The translations under genes were made by a program, and so were the position numbers. A stretch of 64,000 nt of DNA from contig CM052358.1 of assembly GCA_028551475.1 (NCBI GenBank), positions 26,190,853-26,254,852 on the forward strand, written 5' to 3'. Source of the DNA: Casuarina equisetifolia. Its lineage: Eukaryota; Streptophyta; Magnoliopsida; Fagales; Casuarinaceae. The notes under the pieces were generated by a model. That model had not been told where the DNA came from and ran no database searches. It saw only the letters and a list, made by a program, of their open reading frames with translations. The first letter of the stretch is position 1. Every line of letters starts with the position of its first letter. Positions 10,798 through 24,498 of the stretch are shown piece after piece.

Positions 10798-12790
10798 CTC
10801 TTACTGGGATCTTTGCAAGAAAGTGGTGTATTAAATTTAGACATACTCTTCATAGGAGATAGATGACATGATTTTGTAAAATATTCATGTTTATAAAACA
10901 AGAGTATTACGAAAACATCTTCCATGTTGAAAGATCTCAGGAAAGGCTTCATTGCAGCTTCTGCTTTTGCAGTTTCACGAAAGAGGCAAAGCCCTCTTTT
11001 CTTTTGCTTAGAACTATTGAGAAGAAATAGCGTTTGATTCTTTTGAATGAACCTTGTCTTTGTTATATTTGTACTATCTAACTCAAAAGTCATTTTTTAA
11101 ATTTATGAAATTTATTATTTTATAAACAAGAATTCATAAATATTCTTTGACAACGTGAGATTCAACACTGACATCTTAATAAATATTCTACAGCAGCAAA
11201 GGATAAGGCACCAATAACTTAAGACAACTAGGAAGTTAAAGCAACAACAAAATTAAGGCAGCCTATGTAGCACAAATAACAGGTAAGGAAACCAGCATGA
11301 CAACCTTCCAAACGTTCATATCTCCTACCCTCACAGACGTTCCACGCGATCATAACCAGTTTCTATCCCAAGATCAATTACTAGCATACTAACATATGAG
11401 CATAAGGAAAACAACCTTCAAGATAAGCATTAAGACTTCCCAAACCAGCTCGAGATATGCAATTTTCAACTTGAGAAAACTTGAACAAGCTCCAACAAAA
11501 TCTAGTCTACGTACCTGAAAATTTTCGCACAAAATCTAGTCTTCATAAACATTTCTTCTTGTTTGTATTGACTATGTTGTAATGAAGAAAAAACTGAACA
11601 GACAGAACAACGGCAATACAACTTAGCTCCAACACTTCCAATTCTATACAAGACAACCTCTGCTTATAGAAAGCGAAAATATTCAAGTATCCAATCGCTC
11701 CTTGCGTGCCGCCCATCATTTTGTTATATCCATTCATTGCCGCACGTCGGGGAGTTTCTTTACTGCCCACAGGTTTCACTGACCAGACCCACACTTTTAA
11801 TGGCTTTAAGATAAGCCATAATTTTTTCTTGTCTTTGCCGCCCTAGCAGTCCCACCCATGAAGATAGTGAGAGGCTAGTCTTCCCCCGTGTCATAAGAGG
11901 CCACGACATCACACCTCATATCCTCTCAAACTCAAAAAAGTACTTCCACATTCTCACTGCTTGCAATAATTGAAGCCGAGATGCTCCTTTTCCCATGTAA
12001 GGAATATGGTAGGAGCAGAACCATAAACTAACAGATCCTATAGGGCGTTGTCACCAAATCAGTATCATAAAGGACGATAAACTCTTTAACATTATATAAG
12101 AGACTGGCACAAAGAGAACACTCCAAACACTCAACATCCAAGACTCTGATTCTCCTTCTCCCTCTCCTCTTGTAACCAGACCACAGGGTTGGGCTTGGGC
12201 TTCTCTGCATAACAATAAGCCTGTAAAATGACCCAATGCGAAACACTTTAGGCTAACAAAAGATAACTGTCCGTTCTGGACTACCTTCATTGAGTTCCAA
12301 TTTACAAATGAACTTAGGAAGAATGGGGTTATTATCTTCACATATTCCAATATCTGGAATACTGTTCTTGCATGCTTCAATATGTGATTTCTCAGCCTCA
12401 TCAAACTTTCATTTATACCTTTTCTTTTGCCCAAGGATTTCATAAACAATCAACGTTTCCCATGTACATATTCCACCCACATTAGTGTCCGAAATGCAAT
12501 CCATTTGATTTCTTTTATTAGAACTAATGCAGCAGCTGTAGGTTCAATTGGTTGATACTACGGACAAAGAATACACAAAGAAGGAGAAAACATTAATTAT
12601 AGGTCCTTCAATCTCAAGGAAGCTTTGTTGATTTTGTAAACAAGAGACGTGTATGTCAAAAAGGAGAGAAACAAAGACACAAAAAAAAGCTGATATGAAA
12701 TACTTTGTGGAGGCATATATAGGATCTTGTGAGTTCTGCAATCAAAACCAGTGAAGATGGCTATAGAATCCTGTGAGTTCTGCAATCAAA
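10798..12790. other. Intergenic DNA with a 44-bp tandem duplication
   Basis: Begins with the probable 3' UTR of the transporter gene. No gene is recognised. On the minus strand, 12250-12420 reads briefly like protein (FDEAEKSHIEACKNSIPDIG) without a match I can name. At 12727-12814 the block containing GAGTTCTGCAATCAAAACCA occurs twice with a 44-bp period (12731 and 12775), differing at few bases. Confidence 0.5.
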
Positions 12791-12799
12791 ACCAGTGAA

Positions 12800-13830
12800 G
12801 GTGGCTGTAGAAGACCAACCACTGCTTTGTAATATCTCTCTTCAAATTTGTGTGGTCATCGGGCTATTACATGCATCCAAAGATGAACAATTTCTTAAAC
12901 TCAAGAAACGTAAACTCAATGGCAATTTTGGGCATGGGCAAAGAAAGATACAATTGTCCAATAAAGTTGTTCATGGTTAGAAAGTTCGCATATGTTACTA
13001 GTTAATTTCGTAAATCCATTCTTCCCCATATCTAACCAATTAACTAAGGACTAGCACTTGATAGAGCTAGGAATGATTCCATCCATTAGTGTATGAAATA
13101 CCTCCAATAGTGGATAATTTCTTAAGCTGAAGAAATTTAAACTCAATGGTTGTTTTGGCAATGTTCTAAGAGAGGTATAATCATTTTAAACAAGCCTTTT
13201 AAGATTGGAAAGTTCATATAAGCTATCTGGTAATTCAAGTAATTTTGTCTTTATTAAGGTCTAATCTTGAAACTAACCAACTGAAATAACTAGAAATCTT
13301 TCCTAGATTTATGGAACTTAAACTTAAGAATAGACCTTTTACAATTCCTTAGGTTCATCATAGCTTCACTCACATAAGCCACTAAGATCAATTAATCTTG
13401 CTTCACAACTTCACTCAAATAAGCCACTAAAATCAATAGGTTTTACTTCATTCAATGAAATCCAGCCATGCAAAATTTGGCTTTTTAATGAGCCTAGATT
13501 TGTATTCCAACCATCAAACACCAAGGTTAAGACTTTTCTCCCTTAAATAAAACAACTTTAATTTTTAATTCTTCTATTGATCTCTTTATGTATGAAATTC
13601 CTGTATAGATGGCAACGTTACAAATGTGAAATGAAACTCTTTTATCTAGATGTCACAAAAATGACACTTTATCCATAGTATCTGGAAACTTTTTAAGCTT
13701 TAAAGAATGAAAAAGATCTAGTCTCATGTAGAAGTCCCTCTAGATTGGGGCAACCTTTTAACAACAATTCTTTAAGCAATTTGAGTCTAATGGATGAGTG
13801 GACTGCAGATAAACTTGTATAGAAAGGTTT
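12800..13830 (-). pseudogene. Relic of a TIR-NBS-LRR-type disease-resistance gene, LRR part
   Basis: Minus-strand translation in changing frames gives leucine-rich repeat fragments of the TNL kind: LKGCPNLEGLLHETRS near 13750, LIDLSGLCE near 13380, KLLELPDSLYELS near 13240, YTSLRTLPKQPLSLNFFSL near 13170 and LPKLPLSLRFLSLRNCSSL near 12910. The order agrees with one LRR domain running 5' to 3' on the minus strand. The last two fragments are related, pointing to an internal repeat. Stops and frame changes are frequent. No TIR or NB-ARC domain is found in the window. In life the family are intracellular immune receptors; this copy is dead. Confidence 0.6.
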
Positions 13831-14029
13831 GTATGTCTATCAAACGAGATGGATCCCTATGTTTCCTCCAAATCAATCTAGCTACTAGTGATATCTATGG
13901 CTCTGTTCTAATTGCATTGAGTGGTGGGATCCTCCTAATGAAAATGGCGATTCTATGTTGCATTGACACGTAAATATCAGCGATACATGCCAACTACTAT
14001 TTAACACACTGATGCAGTTGCGTGTGAAT

Positions 14030-14624
14030 TAACTGTTTTAGCTTTCAAGGACCAAGTGCTAGAATACATGAAGAGTTCTGAACTTGTTATCAAAGGGCCG
14101 TTAGAAGTGCTAATGAAGAGATTAAATGTGAAGGAAGTGAATGGAGAGAAAGTATCAATGTTAATGGGTTCAAAAAGGATTAACCTCAAAAACAATCCTG
14201 CATGTCCTAACCCCCTAGCTTACGTTAGGAGTAGGATGTCACTCTAATGTCTCAACCCTTTCTATCCTCCTTCAAGATGACATCGTTGGACTTTATGTAC
14301 GCGGAGACAACAATAAGTGCGTCCATGTTCCTCCTGTAAATGGGTCCCTTGTGATCGATGTTGGTGATGTACTGCAAATAATGAGCAATGGCAGATACTG
14401 GAGCGTTGAGCACCGTATGGCTGCTAATGGGAGCCAGAAGAGGATTTCAATTCCCGTTTTCGTGAACCCCAAGCCACGTGATGCAGACATACTTGTTTTT
14501 GCCTGAGGTGCTTGAGGGAGGGGAGAAAGCGGCATATAAGCAAGTTCAGTATTTTGATTATGTGAAACACTTTTTCGGGAAGGCCTATGATGGGAAGAAG
14601 ACATTTGAATTTGTAGAAATATGA
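14030..14624 (+). pseudogene. Relic of a 2-oxoglutarate/Fe(II) dioxygenase, feruloyl-CoA 6'-hydroxylase-like
   Basis: Three plus-strand frames in series cover the C-terminal half of an F6'H-type dioxygenase: VLEYMKSSELVIKGPLEVL through MGSKRINLKNNPACPNP (14056-14220); [55 protein letters not shown] (about 14228-14497); then [15 protein letters not shown] to FEFVEI and stop at 14624. Frame changes lie near 14225 and 14497. The iron-binding HxD motif reads HSN, so the Asp is lost; the second His (VEHR) and the 2OG-binding Arg (RISIPVF) remain. The N-terminal DIOX_N half was not found. F6'H enzymes start scopoletin/coumarin synthesis from feruloyl-CoA; this copy cannot make a full enzyme. Confidence 0.8.
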
Positions 14625-15438
14625 TATTTCTGAGATTTGAGGTGGTTTTTCTATCGCAATAAGAGTACTCATGATTAAATAAATTGAGTCGGAAGAAAGT
14701 GAGATCTTTCTGAAATAACAGAAGTTATTAGTCATGTCTTGATGTTGTACAATCAGGGATTTCATCTTGATTCTTTTTTGTTTTAGACAGATGAAACACG
14801 AAGTGCTTGTCTATCTGCATTTTGAACATACAAGTATGACTGCTTTTAAATGGTTTTAAATGGCTTTAAATGGTTTTCTTTGAAAAACAAGTATCTCTGA
14901 ATCATTGCTCTAGATACATGGACCATGGTCACAGCAGGTTTCCTTTTATATCAATACAGCAAGACAGTTTCCGCTAATTAGTACTTGATATGTATAATAT
15001 TTTCCTGCTAACTAGAATCAACCTGACCAATGAAACCATCAATATGTAAATTAAATAGGTAGGTACCAATAGCATCCTCCAAGTAAAGCAACAATGATAA
15101 AGCAAGAACCAAGGTTCTAGCTATGAAGAATTCAGAACTAAAGAACTTCACTTTTACTTTTACTTCATATTGTAACAATTTCCTTCATTTGCCAGTCGGC
15201 CTCATTGCAAAGCCACTTATGACTTTCAATCTCAAACTCTGCCACTAACATTACACTGTCGTCATGTAGACTCAATATTTATAAAGAAAACACCCCAAAT
15301 AAAGAATTCACAACTACACATTTCATGTTTATTAACTACTTCTTGTTCTGCATAAGTACTTCAGTGGTTCAAGCATCTCAAGAAAAACCTCGGATAAATA
15401 GACTGTTGAGGTCTGATGCACCAACGATGACGTTGTCC
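14625..15438. other. Spacer between the dioxygenase relic and the first AAE gene
   Basis: No coding region seen. A short TGGTTTTAAATGGCTTTAAA repeat lies near 14845-14875. The right end, up to 15438, is probably the 3' UTR of the minus-strand AAE gene; its bases resemble the matching positions downstream of the third copy. Confidence 0.5.
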
Positions 15439-18400
15439 CTACATTCTACTCCGAACTGAAATCTCATGCTTCATTTGGTCCCTCAAGACTCTTCTCAGTA
15501 ACTTGTTAGAAGCCGTTCTGGGGAACTCTGGAGCAATTTTTACCGTGCTCACCTACCAATCAGTTAAAAGAGTCATAGAAATTAGATTAATAACATATGG
15601 AGTAATATTGATCCATTTGCGAAACTATCAGAAGATCTGATATAGTTAATAATAACATTTACGTAGGAAAGATGATGTTTCATCCTCTGTTAACATTCTT
15701 TGACGTATACAAGCAATGTTAGCATAAGAGTCAAACCTTAAACAAAGGGTTGAGGTTGCTTCGAATTGCTCTTGAGAATATACCCTTCAACTCCTCTGGT
15801 TTAACGTCAAAGCCTTTCTTTAATACTACAAATATAACCAACTGCTCGGGACCCCCATTGATGGGTGAAAAACTGACCGCAGCAGTCTCCGAGATTCGAT
15901 CATCAGCACGGTCACACACACGCTCTATTTCAATGGAACTTGTCTGCATATCAAAAGTGCTCGAGGTTTTCAATAACTCAAAAAATAGTCCAAGCGATAC
16001 CAACTTAACGAAAAGTAATAATTCAGTTTGCTGATGCTAATAAATGAATGAATTGAGTGTGGTACATGTCAAGAATTTGTTTGGAAATATTCAAAATACG
16101 AAGGCTTCCTTTCTAGTCCCAATCTTTGATAAAATCTTTAGACCATGTTGATCAAAGTAACATATGCAAGGATTGGTGCACATAGTACCTTAATGCCTCC
16201 AAGGTTCATGGTGTCATCAGCCCTGCCCTGCACAATGATATAGCCTCCAACTGTTCTCTTGATGACATCCCCATGTCTCCTGAGCAGCTGCCAGGATAGA
16301 TGAGCATGTACTAAGTTAGGATAGATGAAAGGCCACCTTTAATCACATAACTCGCCAAGAAGGATATACTTAGGCTTTTACATCCACTATTATCTGTGGG
16401 GAAGAGAAAACCAATACAGAACTAGAAATGAAATTTATGTGATAAAACTCTTAAGATTGGTGGACTACTACTGTCGGAAAGAAAAAATAGTTCTTTTATG
16501 ATTAATTCGATTTGCTTCCTGGTGCATCCCAAGAACAAGTAATTGCCTAAACTGTGGATGAATAATTACAATTTGTACTATCTAAAAAACTCGGATCACA
16601 AACCCTATCTAGCGAATTGAGATGGCAATCAATATGGAGTGTTAAGATGTCCATATAAAAGAGGAACTGCATCTTATAGTTTGGGCGATTAGTCCCAGAA
16701 TAGGGTAATGAAACTGATGATGCTACTTTCTTTGGAAGAAACAACTGGTATTCTCAAAGGAGTATCTCAGTCTGTGTCTGAATCAAACATATCATTTAGG
16801 ATACTTCAATTAACCAGCAAAAGAAGAAGGCATGTACGTTATAAGAGGGAGTCTTAAGCATACCATTCCTTTGTACGTTGGCATTCCCTTGAAGTAAACT
16901 TTTTCATGATCAGCATTAAGCAATCGGTCAGTTGCTCCCATATATCTGGGAAAGAGACCCAGTTCTCCAATACAAGGTTGGTCATCGGGCTGTAAACAGA
17001 ATAGAGAGATCAGATGTATGAACTAGTTATTGCAACAGTAACAAAACAAAATGAGCCAAAAAGAGACCCAGGAAAAGTTTCTTACATAAGGTATTCCATG
17101 TTCATCAAGGATGACAAAGCCGGTTGTCATTGATGCCGTGCTAAAGGCTCCAAAAACTTGCGGCTGCAGTTGACTTCCTTGAATGTAACATGATGCCAGT
17201 TCTGTACCACCGCAGCATTCAATAATAGGTCTGTAATAAGCCCTTGAAGAAAGCCAAAGGTCATCGTCAACATTGGACACCTCCCCGGTGGATGCAAATG
17301 ATCTGCACATGCCCATTGTTAAGTGTGTTTACTTTGAGTAATACGCACACATATTTTGTCTAAAGGCCAAAGAAATATTACTTGATCCTTGTCCAGTCTA
17401 GGCCTTGCATACACTGTGTACTCCTCCAAGATTTTACTAAGCTTGGAACTGTACCCAAAATAGTTACTCCTGCATCCTGAACAAAAGTAGCAGAAACATT
17501 ATGTTAGTATCTGGAAAACGTATGCTAATTGCAAACCATCTTACTACTATTGCCAAACTTTTATATTCTTGTATGCAGAGGCCTGTTCTTTCTGGAAGGT
17601 TAAGTAAAACTCTGTTCTTTGTTATTATTTTCTATAATACCACTTGCCTAACTTTTTTGTTTTCTTTGTTCTCTTCAAGAAAGCCTAGGAATTGTTTTGT
17701 CAAATTGCCAAAGGTCTATTCTACTGGGTTTCATTCTCATGCCCTTGCCGGCTTCTTTGGTTTGCCTCATAATTCTTCTTTTCAAGTGACAAATAAACCC
17801 AAAGACCAAAATGTATGTTAGTGTAAAAGACTTTATCACCTGAACAAATTTTCCAAATCCACGAGTAAGAGGTGAACCCTGATAGAGTGCAAGGGTTGCA
17901 CCAGATAGAAAGGATGTGTAAATTATAGCTGGTCCCATCACCCATCCCAAATTTGTGGGCCAACAGAAAACATCTCCAACTTGGATATCAGTATGAGCCC
18001 ACGCATCAGCAGCACTTCGAATTGGTGAAATTTGTGTCCATGGAATAGCTTTTGGTTCTCCTGATGAAGCCAAAATTTAAACTAGAAAACTATGATAAAA
18101 GAAAAATTGATGTCAAAGTATGACAAAGGCTAGGCACTTGAACAATTGTTTACCTGTGGTTCCTGATGAAAACAGAATATTAGTCACACTTTCTACGGGT
18201 TGATAGACTGGAATACGATTGTTTGATCTGTTAAGAAGAGAATTTCTATTAATGTAATTAATTCTTTTGAACCTCCTCTGTAAGTATTTTGGTGCTGCAG
18301 AACACATACCTCGAATAATGATTGGCATTCTGAAGGAAATCTTTCCATGGCAAATCCTGTTCTCTTAACCGAATGCCAACATCATTCCCAATTGCAGGGA

Positions 18401-21400
18401 GCACTATAGCTTTTAATGGAGCAGCTTCTATAACTTGACTGCAAGGAGAGAAAGAAGAATTTCCATGAAGATGCTAAAGGTGTATGATAAGCATGACATG
18501 GTAAATTACAATCAGAAAAGAAAAAAGCGATTTGATGCTATGGAGTTGTTTCAATCTTAGCAAAGTGCTTCGTCGGACAGAAACTTCATGAAGTGCCTAT
18601 GAGAAGTAATTTAAGGAGAATCGGTTGGCTTCTTTTTTAGATCCCAAAATAGCATTCTCTGGTCATCAACTAGTTTCAGTTCAGCAGTTAGAAGCATGTT
18701 TTGATCCTTACTAGAGAATGACAGTCTTTACCTGTACAGAGGAAATTTTCGTCCTCCTCTTAGTATGAAATCCTGAATATTCAACAAAAAAATAATTTTC
18801 ATCGTAAAGCACTAAATTTGTAAACCGATAAGTAAAGCTGAATTGTCAATTTATGGTTTTGCCTTGGGAAGGAGAACAAAAACTGAGATGAAAGCAGAAA
18901 TTGACAGGTTAATAACACAAAAATATGAAACTTAGAATTTAAAAATCCCCACAAGGAATATGTTGTTCTTTTTATAGGGGGAAAGGAAGAAAAAAACAGG
19001 GCTGAGTTCGTTCATTTCCCAAGTCAGTCCACATTTTTAACTTAACAGATGATTTGTGGGAGTGACCTGAGTGAAGATTCCCTTTGCTTTGGACACACGC
19101 AAACGAGTTGCAATTTCCTTCGCTGCAAAGCTGTCAGCGATTGATACAACAACACATCCTGCTACGATAATTGCCAAATATATGATAACTGCATTCACTG
19201 TCATTGGCATGTCAATTGCAATTGCATCACCCTTTGAGAATACTGAGTCCAATGCATTTGCTACCAACCTGAGAATGATATTTAAACACATCAATAAAGC
19301 CAAAAAGAAAGGTGATAAAAAGAGTAGGTTGGGACATTAAAATATGATTTGGCAATGGTGACAAGAGGAATGAAGAACAAACCATATACTAGGAGAACTA
19401 GAAACTAATAGGAAAGATGCTTTTGTTTGCTAATATAAGAAATACCTTGTTAAATAGTGGTATCAATATCTTGGCATGGTATTGTCTTTATATATTGGTG
19501 TGTCCCTCCACTCTTAACAACTGGTTTTAAAAGAGGAAGTTGAGTCATTTCTAATGTGGTATTAGAATTTAGGTTCAAGTGTGGCACCTAATCATGGATT
19601 AAGTTCTCATGACCTTTGCCAATTGCTTTATCCAATCACTATGATCAAGAATAGAGATATATTACATATATCTTAGCCTGATATCTTATATATATATTTA
19701 GGTGTCTTCCTCTATTAACATTTGGTTTTAAGAGAGGAAGTTGGACCCTTTTCAAGAAACCTAAGGCATGCTTCAAAGCATAATCCTATTCTTCTTCCTC
19801 TCATATCCATGAAGACAGCTGCCACTTAAAAGATTGCCAATCAATTCTAACCAAACAAAGAAAACAACTCATTATGAACCAGTTATCAGTCAAAACTGCA
19901 AATATTGTAGAATATTTTGTTTCCAAGTTCTAAGGTGTTTGCATCTATGATTAATTGCACCTAAAGCCATTTTGAACTTCAGGGTTTTCTTTTGCTTAAA
20001 AACAGAGAAGAAAATATTAAAAAAAAAAAAAAAAAAGAATGCATTGCCATTGATCCAGAGAAAAACAGAGATGCTTTAATCATCAGAGGCCCCCTACTTC
20101 AATGCATCTCATAACAGCATAATAAGTCATTTTGGGTAAAAGTAGAATCAAGAGAGAGCATACATTACTTTCTCTCGAAGTTCTTTCAACGTCAGTTGAT
20201 GAACATCGGAATCATCATGCCCCTCATCCCTCCATACGACAGCCAAACTATTATCTTCTTTTCTTGGATGACTTCTAGGCAGCAAACAACATTCAGCAAT
20301 GTTCAAAACTGAACCAGGGAGCCAAGTTCCCCCATGTTTTGATTTGTCAGTGGTATCTAAAATGCACTTTGGGGCCTCAACAAATGCAACTGAAAGCTCC
20401 TTTAGAACAATTGACCAGTAAACCTGAAGATAATTGACATTCATAATTTGAATCAAACATCAATTCCTCTAACTTGGCATTTACCTAGAAGCGTAGGGCC
20501 AAAAGGCAAAATTTACCTCAGGATGCTGAACAGAGAACTTCTGAAAGAGACTAAAACTTGTTATAGGATCCTTATATTGAGTCCCTAGCAGTTCTGAACC
20601 ATACTTTTCCATCAAACGGCCCAAGTTTGTACGTCTAGAATGATCTCTGGTAAACAGAAAGAACAAAATCAGTAAGGGGTAGAAAACAGACACTTTGTAG
20701 AGTAATAAAAATAACAATGCAGCAAGTTATTACGACACACAATCAAACTGGCCTACAATTTGAATCATCAAATTGGTAATTTTCTGCGAGTAATAGTCCT
20801 TGAAAGGAATGGTTGGCTTCTATTCAAACCTCGTGGTAGGTTCCTTTCTACTAAGAGTTTAGCTATAATATCATATCTCAGTATGCACTAACCTGCCTTT
20901 TGACTCCAGGGAAAATCTTAACAATTTTAAAGCAGTCTTAATCAGCTTTACCTAACCAAAACTCCTTTCCCTGTTGAGTTCTCACCAAGTCAAAACTACT
21001 CCCAATTTTCGTCACCATTGACGCTTTCCATATACACCCACCAAGAAATTCAGAACAAGCAGCCAAAAAGATCTGTTGTTCTTCTTCTAATCATTTTTCT
21101 GCGCAACTTTTGCATGTTCTGCAATATATTGCCTAAACCAACCCAATCGAAAACACATACAGTCCATTCAACGTGAGATTTAACATCTAGATGGAGTCAG
21201 TGATCATGAAATGGCTGAAAAAAACCAAAACCAGCAAAATGAAAACTTCAAAATGATTATTGGCCTCAGTTGTTTCTCTCAAGGACGTGGCAAAACTACC
21301 ATCGCAAACCTCCCATAACAGAGAGATAAATAGAAAAAAGAAGGCAATCAATAAGGGGACCAACTAAAGTAAATGTGACAGTAATGCCATGAACAGTGAA

Positions 21401-21709
21401 AGAAGAGGCTAGAAAAAAGGGAGCGAAGCAAAAACCATACAGAGAAGGGAACCAGTAAGGAGAAGGGCCATTGGAGGACGCGTCCCAATTAGCATACACC
21501 GTGTGGTAGACCAGCTGGTGCAGGCCATGTGGGTGCCATGGCTTGAGCACTCTGCGAGCCACCACCTCGCGCCATATCTCTCTCGGGTCCGACTCTTTGG
21601 CTGCAGAAACTGCTTCCTTAAGCACCCTTTGGAACTCATTGGCCTCCTTCACCGTCAGCCCGGCCTTCACCAACTCCTGCTTTCCAACTTCGCGAATGCT
21701 CTTCGCCAT
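15439..21709 (-). CDS. Peroxisomal acyl-activating enzyme, AAE17/AAE18 type, copy 1
   Basis: 14-exon gene, 727 aa. Exons 5' to 3': 21441-21709, 20517-20646, 20164-20423, 19067-19268, 18732-18772, 18310-18438, 18154-18227, 17840-18060, 17382-17476, 17086-17302, 16864-16989, 16189-16287, 15737-15943, 15439-15552. All introns fit GT-AG and phase is continuous. The start at 21709 (MAKSIREVG) matches the sister copies; an in-frame ATG at 21766 would add 19 residues. The family couples ATP to carboxylic acids to form acyl-CoA; Arabidopsis AAE18 activates 2,4-DB in peroxisomes. Visible motifs: [13 protein letters not shown] (ATP P-loop, about 364-376), [13 protein letters not shown] (about 400-412), GGTELAS, and [11 protein letters not shown] with the catalytic Lys near 707. 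The C-terminus SRM is a plant PTS1 signal. Length equals AAE18. No break seen. Confidence 0.93.
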
Positions 21710-24498
21710 CCCTCGGGATTCTTGGGAATCCGTCTCTGAATTCATGTACTCCTCAACTCTACTCATCTTCTCGAGAAAATGAACTTGGAATCTGCATCCT
21801 CTTCACAACGTTTTGTAGTAAAACAGTGAAGGAGCTGAAAGAGTAGGTACAGAAATGTGGGGGGGAGGTTGGACCACGTGATCTACCACTTGTTTTGGAG
21901 CAACCTTCATCTTCCAAACCCAACCAACTCGAGGAAAGCCATGATTGATAATCCCAAGGTCTATGACAAAAAGTAGCAGTCGTTTTCAACAGATTTACAA
22001 ACAAGCGACAAACATATTTTACGTTAACACTCAGTCGTTTTTTTGCAAAACAAGATCAAAAAATTTGTGAAATAAAATCTAAATAAAATAAAATTTCATA
22101 AATTTATTTTGAAATTGAAGTTCAAAACTTTTTAATATAATATCAAAATTAAATTAAATCTCCTTTATTTTATGCGATCTGACAAAATATTATGGTGAAT
22201 TCTATCACACGTCAATGCAATAGTTTAAGCTGGAGTTTGACTCTGGCGGAGACAAAGCACACGTGGACAGAGGATGAGAGATGTATATTTTAAGAACGAG
22301 GTATGTCACGTTGTCAACATACTTTAGGTGGAACCTTTTACAACTTAAAAGGCAATAAAAAGTAATTATGTTTTTATTTGTCTAAGGATATTTAAGTTGT
22401 ATGTAGGGGATAAAAATTTAATATTAAAAATAAAAATTTTAAGATTAAAAAATTAATTTATAAACTAACTTTTAAATTAAATTTTAAGTATTATAACTTA
22501 ATTTCAAAATATATTTACTATGTCAAAAACATATGAAAAGCAAAGGTCCATATCCAAAGACAAAACAGTGCACCATAATAGTTACACAGGCTGATGTTCT
22601 GTAATAATTATAAAAACAAGGGCTGCTATCTAATGATGAATGAATAAAATGAGGTGATAGCTTGTCCTATTCTCGAGTTAGACGACTTTTAATCCCATCC
22701 TCCAGTGCTTTCTAGCTTTTTCCAAAAAATTTCAGCTCCCCATAATGCTTCTCACTGTGATGAACTCTCAATCAACGAGTCAACTTTTCTATCACTTTCT
22801 CAACAAATGAGAAATGCCCCAAAGAAGATGGGTATCTTTCAGGAAGTATTCTTTTCTAACTATCAATAATTAAGGTTTATTTGTCACTCTGTCTTCCAAG
22901 GATTAAGACATCGTTCTCCACGTGACAGGGGTTTGGACCACCTTCTCCTACCTTCTAGTCTTGTGGCTGCTTTTCGACGGTTTCCCACACCGACTACGAC
23001 GGGCACCAACCAAACAGATAACTTGCCTGATTGTAGAGGATTTTCCTTCGAGTTGATGCCATTATATATATGCATCTTTTTGGAATTGTGGGTTGAAGAT
23101 TTAATAGGTCTTTAGGGGTCATTTTGTTATGCAAGAAGGATAATGTAACAAGATTTAAGTAATGCAAAACATATAACGTTTTTAACATATCCTTTATTCT
23201 GAGTTTGATGACATCATTAGAATATTTTAATTCACGAGTAAAAGAGTATGATACTCATACCTAAAATTATGACTTTTTTATCAACAAAAATTAAACTATT
23301 TTTATCCCTAAAAGTGATTTGTAAGAAAGAGTATTACTTTTCTGTATAACAATGATATTAGAATAAGATTTAAAATATATATATAATCACACTATTGTCA
23401 GTACATTTCATTGGATGCATATGTAATACAGTAGCAAAGGAGGAAAAAGATCTACCTTTACAATACCCATGTGATTTAATCACTTAAGAACTTGGCTTGG
23501 AACCATGAGATTGTAATAAATTAAATTATGAGTATTCCTTTTCTTTTTTTTTTTCTTAACAAAGATTGAATCATTTTGTTGTCTCTAGAACTCTATCAAG
23601 AGGAGTGTCATTTTTTCGTATAGAAATGATATCAAGACAAGATTTAAGTGTTATAAAATACATACTATCTCGGATACTCAACCATTGAAAGCATTTATAA
23701 TACCCCAAGCAAGTGGGGAAAAGACTCTACCTTTACTTGTGCCAATGTGATTTAATTGAATCAATATCAAATTGATTATAAAAACCATAAGTATGAAGAA
23801 CCCTAAAACCTTTTAAATTTTGAGCGAAAATTTTCATTAATTATGTTGATGATTTTTTCTCTTTTTCATTGCAATAAAAGACTTGTTTTCTTCTGGTTTA
23901 AACACACCTAATTTATCTTCATCCGTTTTGTATAATTGTCAAAAGAGGGAGAAGAAGAATAGTTAAGAAGACAACGTGCGTGTATTACACGTGCGTGCCT
24001 ACTCTAACTTCAAAAACCGTTGCTTCTACTTCAGACGTGGCCGACGTGGTGACTTTCGGTTTTTGTTTTATTTCAGTTTTTGGTTTAAACGTGGCCGACG
24101 GGATTGTTGATGGTTACGTTTTTGTCTCTAACAATGTAGTCCAATGGGCAATATAATAAGAACCAGGCTTGGAGCCATGAAATTGTGATAAATAGAAATA
24201 TAGTTCCATTTCGTGCTGTCAACAAGTTATTTCATTTGCATAAACGCAATATTGCAAACCACTCATAGTTCACAAATATAACTCTTTGAAAATGACATCC
24301 AGGGCTACCAAAATATAGCCATTAATGACACAACAAATGGCAACCATGGATTTCCAGCTATATGTTTTATGCTTTTCAACCACTATTTCTTATTCTATGT
24401 GCTTATATATATATATATATATCAGTAGTTGAACCTCGTAAAATACATATTACATGAATGGACAGTAAGCTTTGACATTACCAATGATGAGGTTGCTG
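21710..24498. other. Spacer between AAE copies 1 and 2, promoter side of copy 1
   Basis: No gene seen. Left: the 5' leader and promoter of AAE copy 1. In the middle, 23340-23500 and 23617-23770 are diverged direct repeats about 275 bp apart (AATGATATNA..AAGATTT, GATCTACCTTTAC, ATGTGATTTAAT). From about 23800 to 24490 the sequence resembles 33490-34700, the flank beyond copy 3, so the duplicated block includes several hundred bases 3' of the genes. An (AT)n tract lies at about 24404-24421. Confidence 0.6.
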
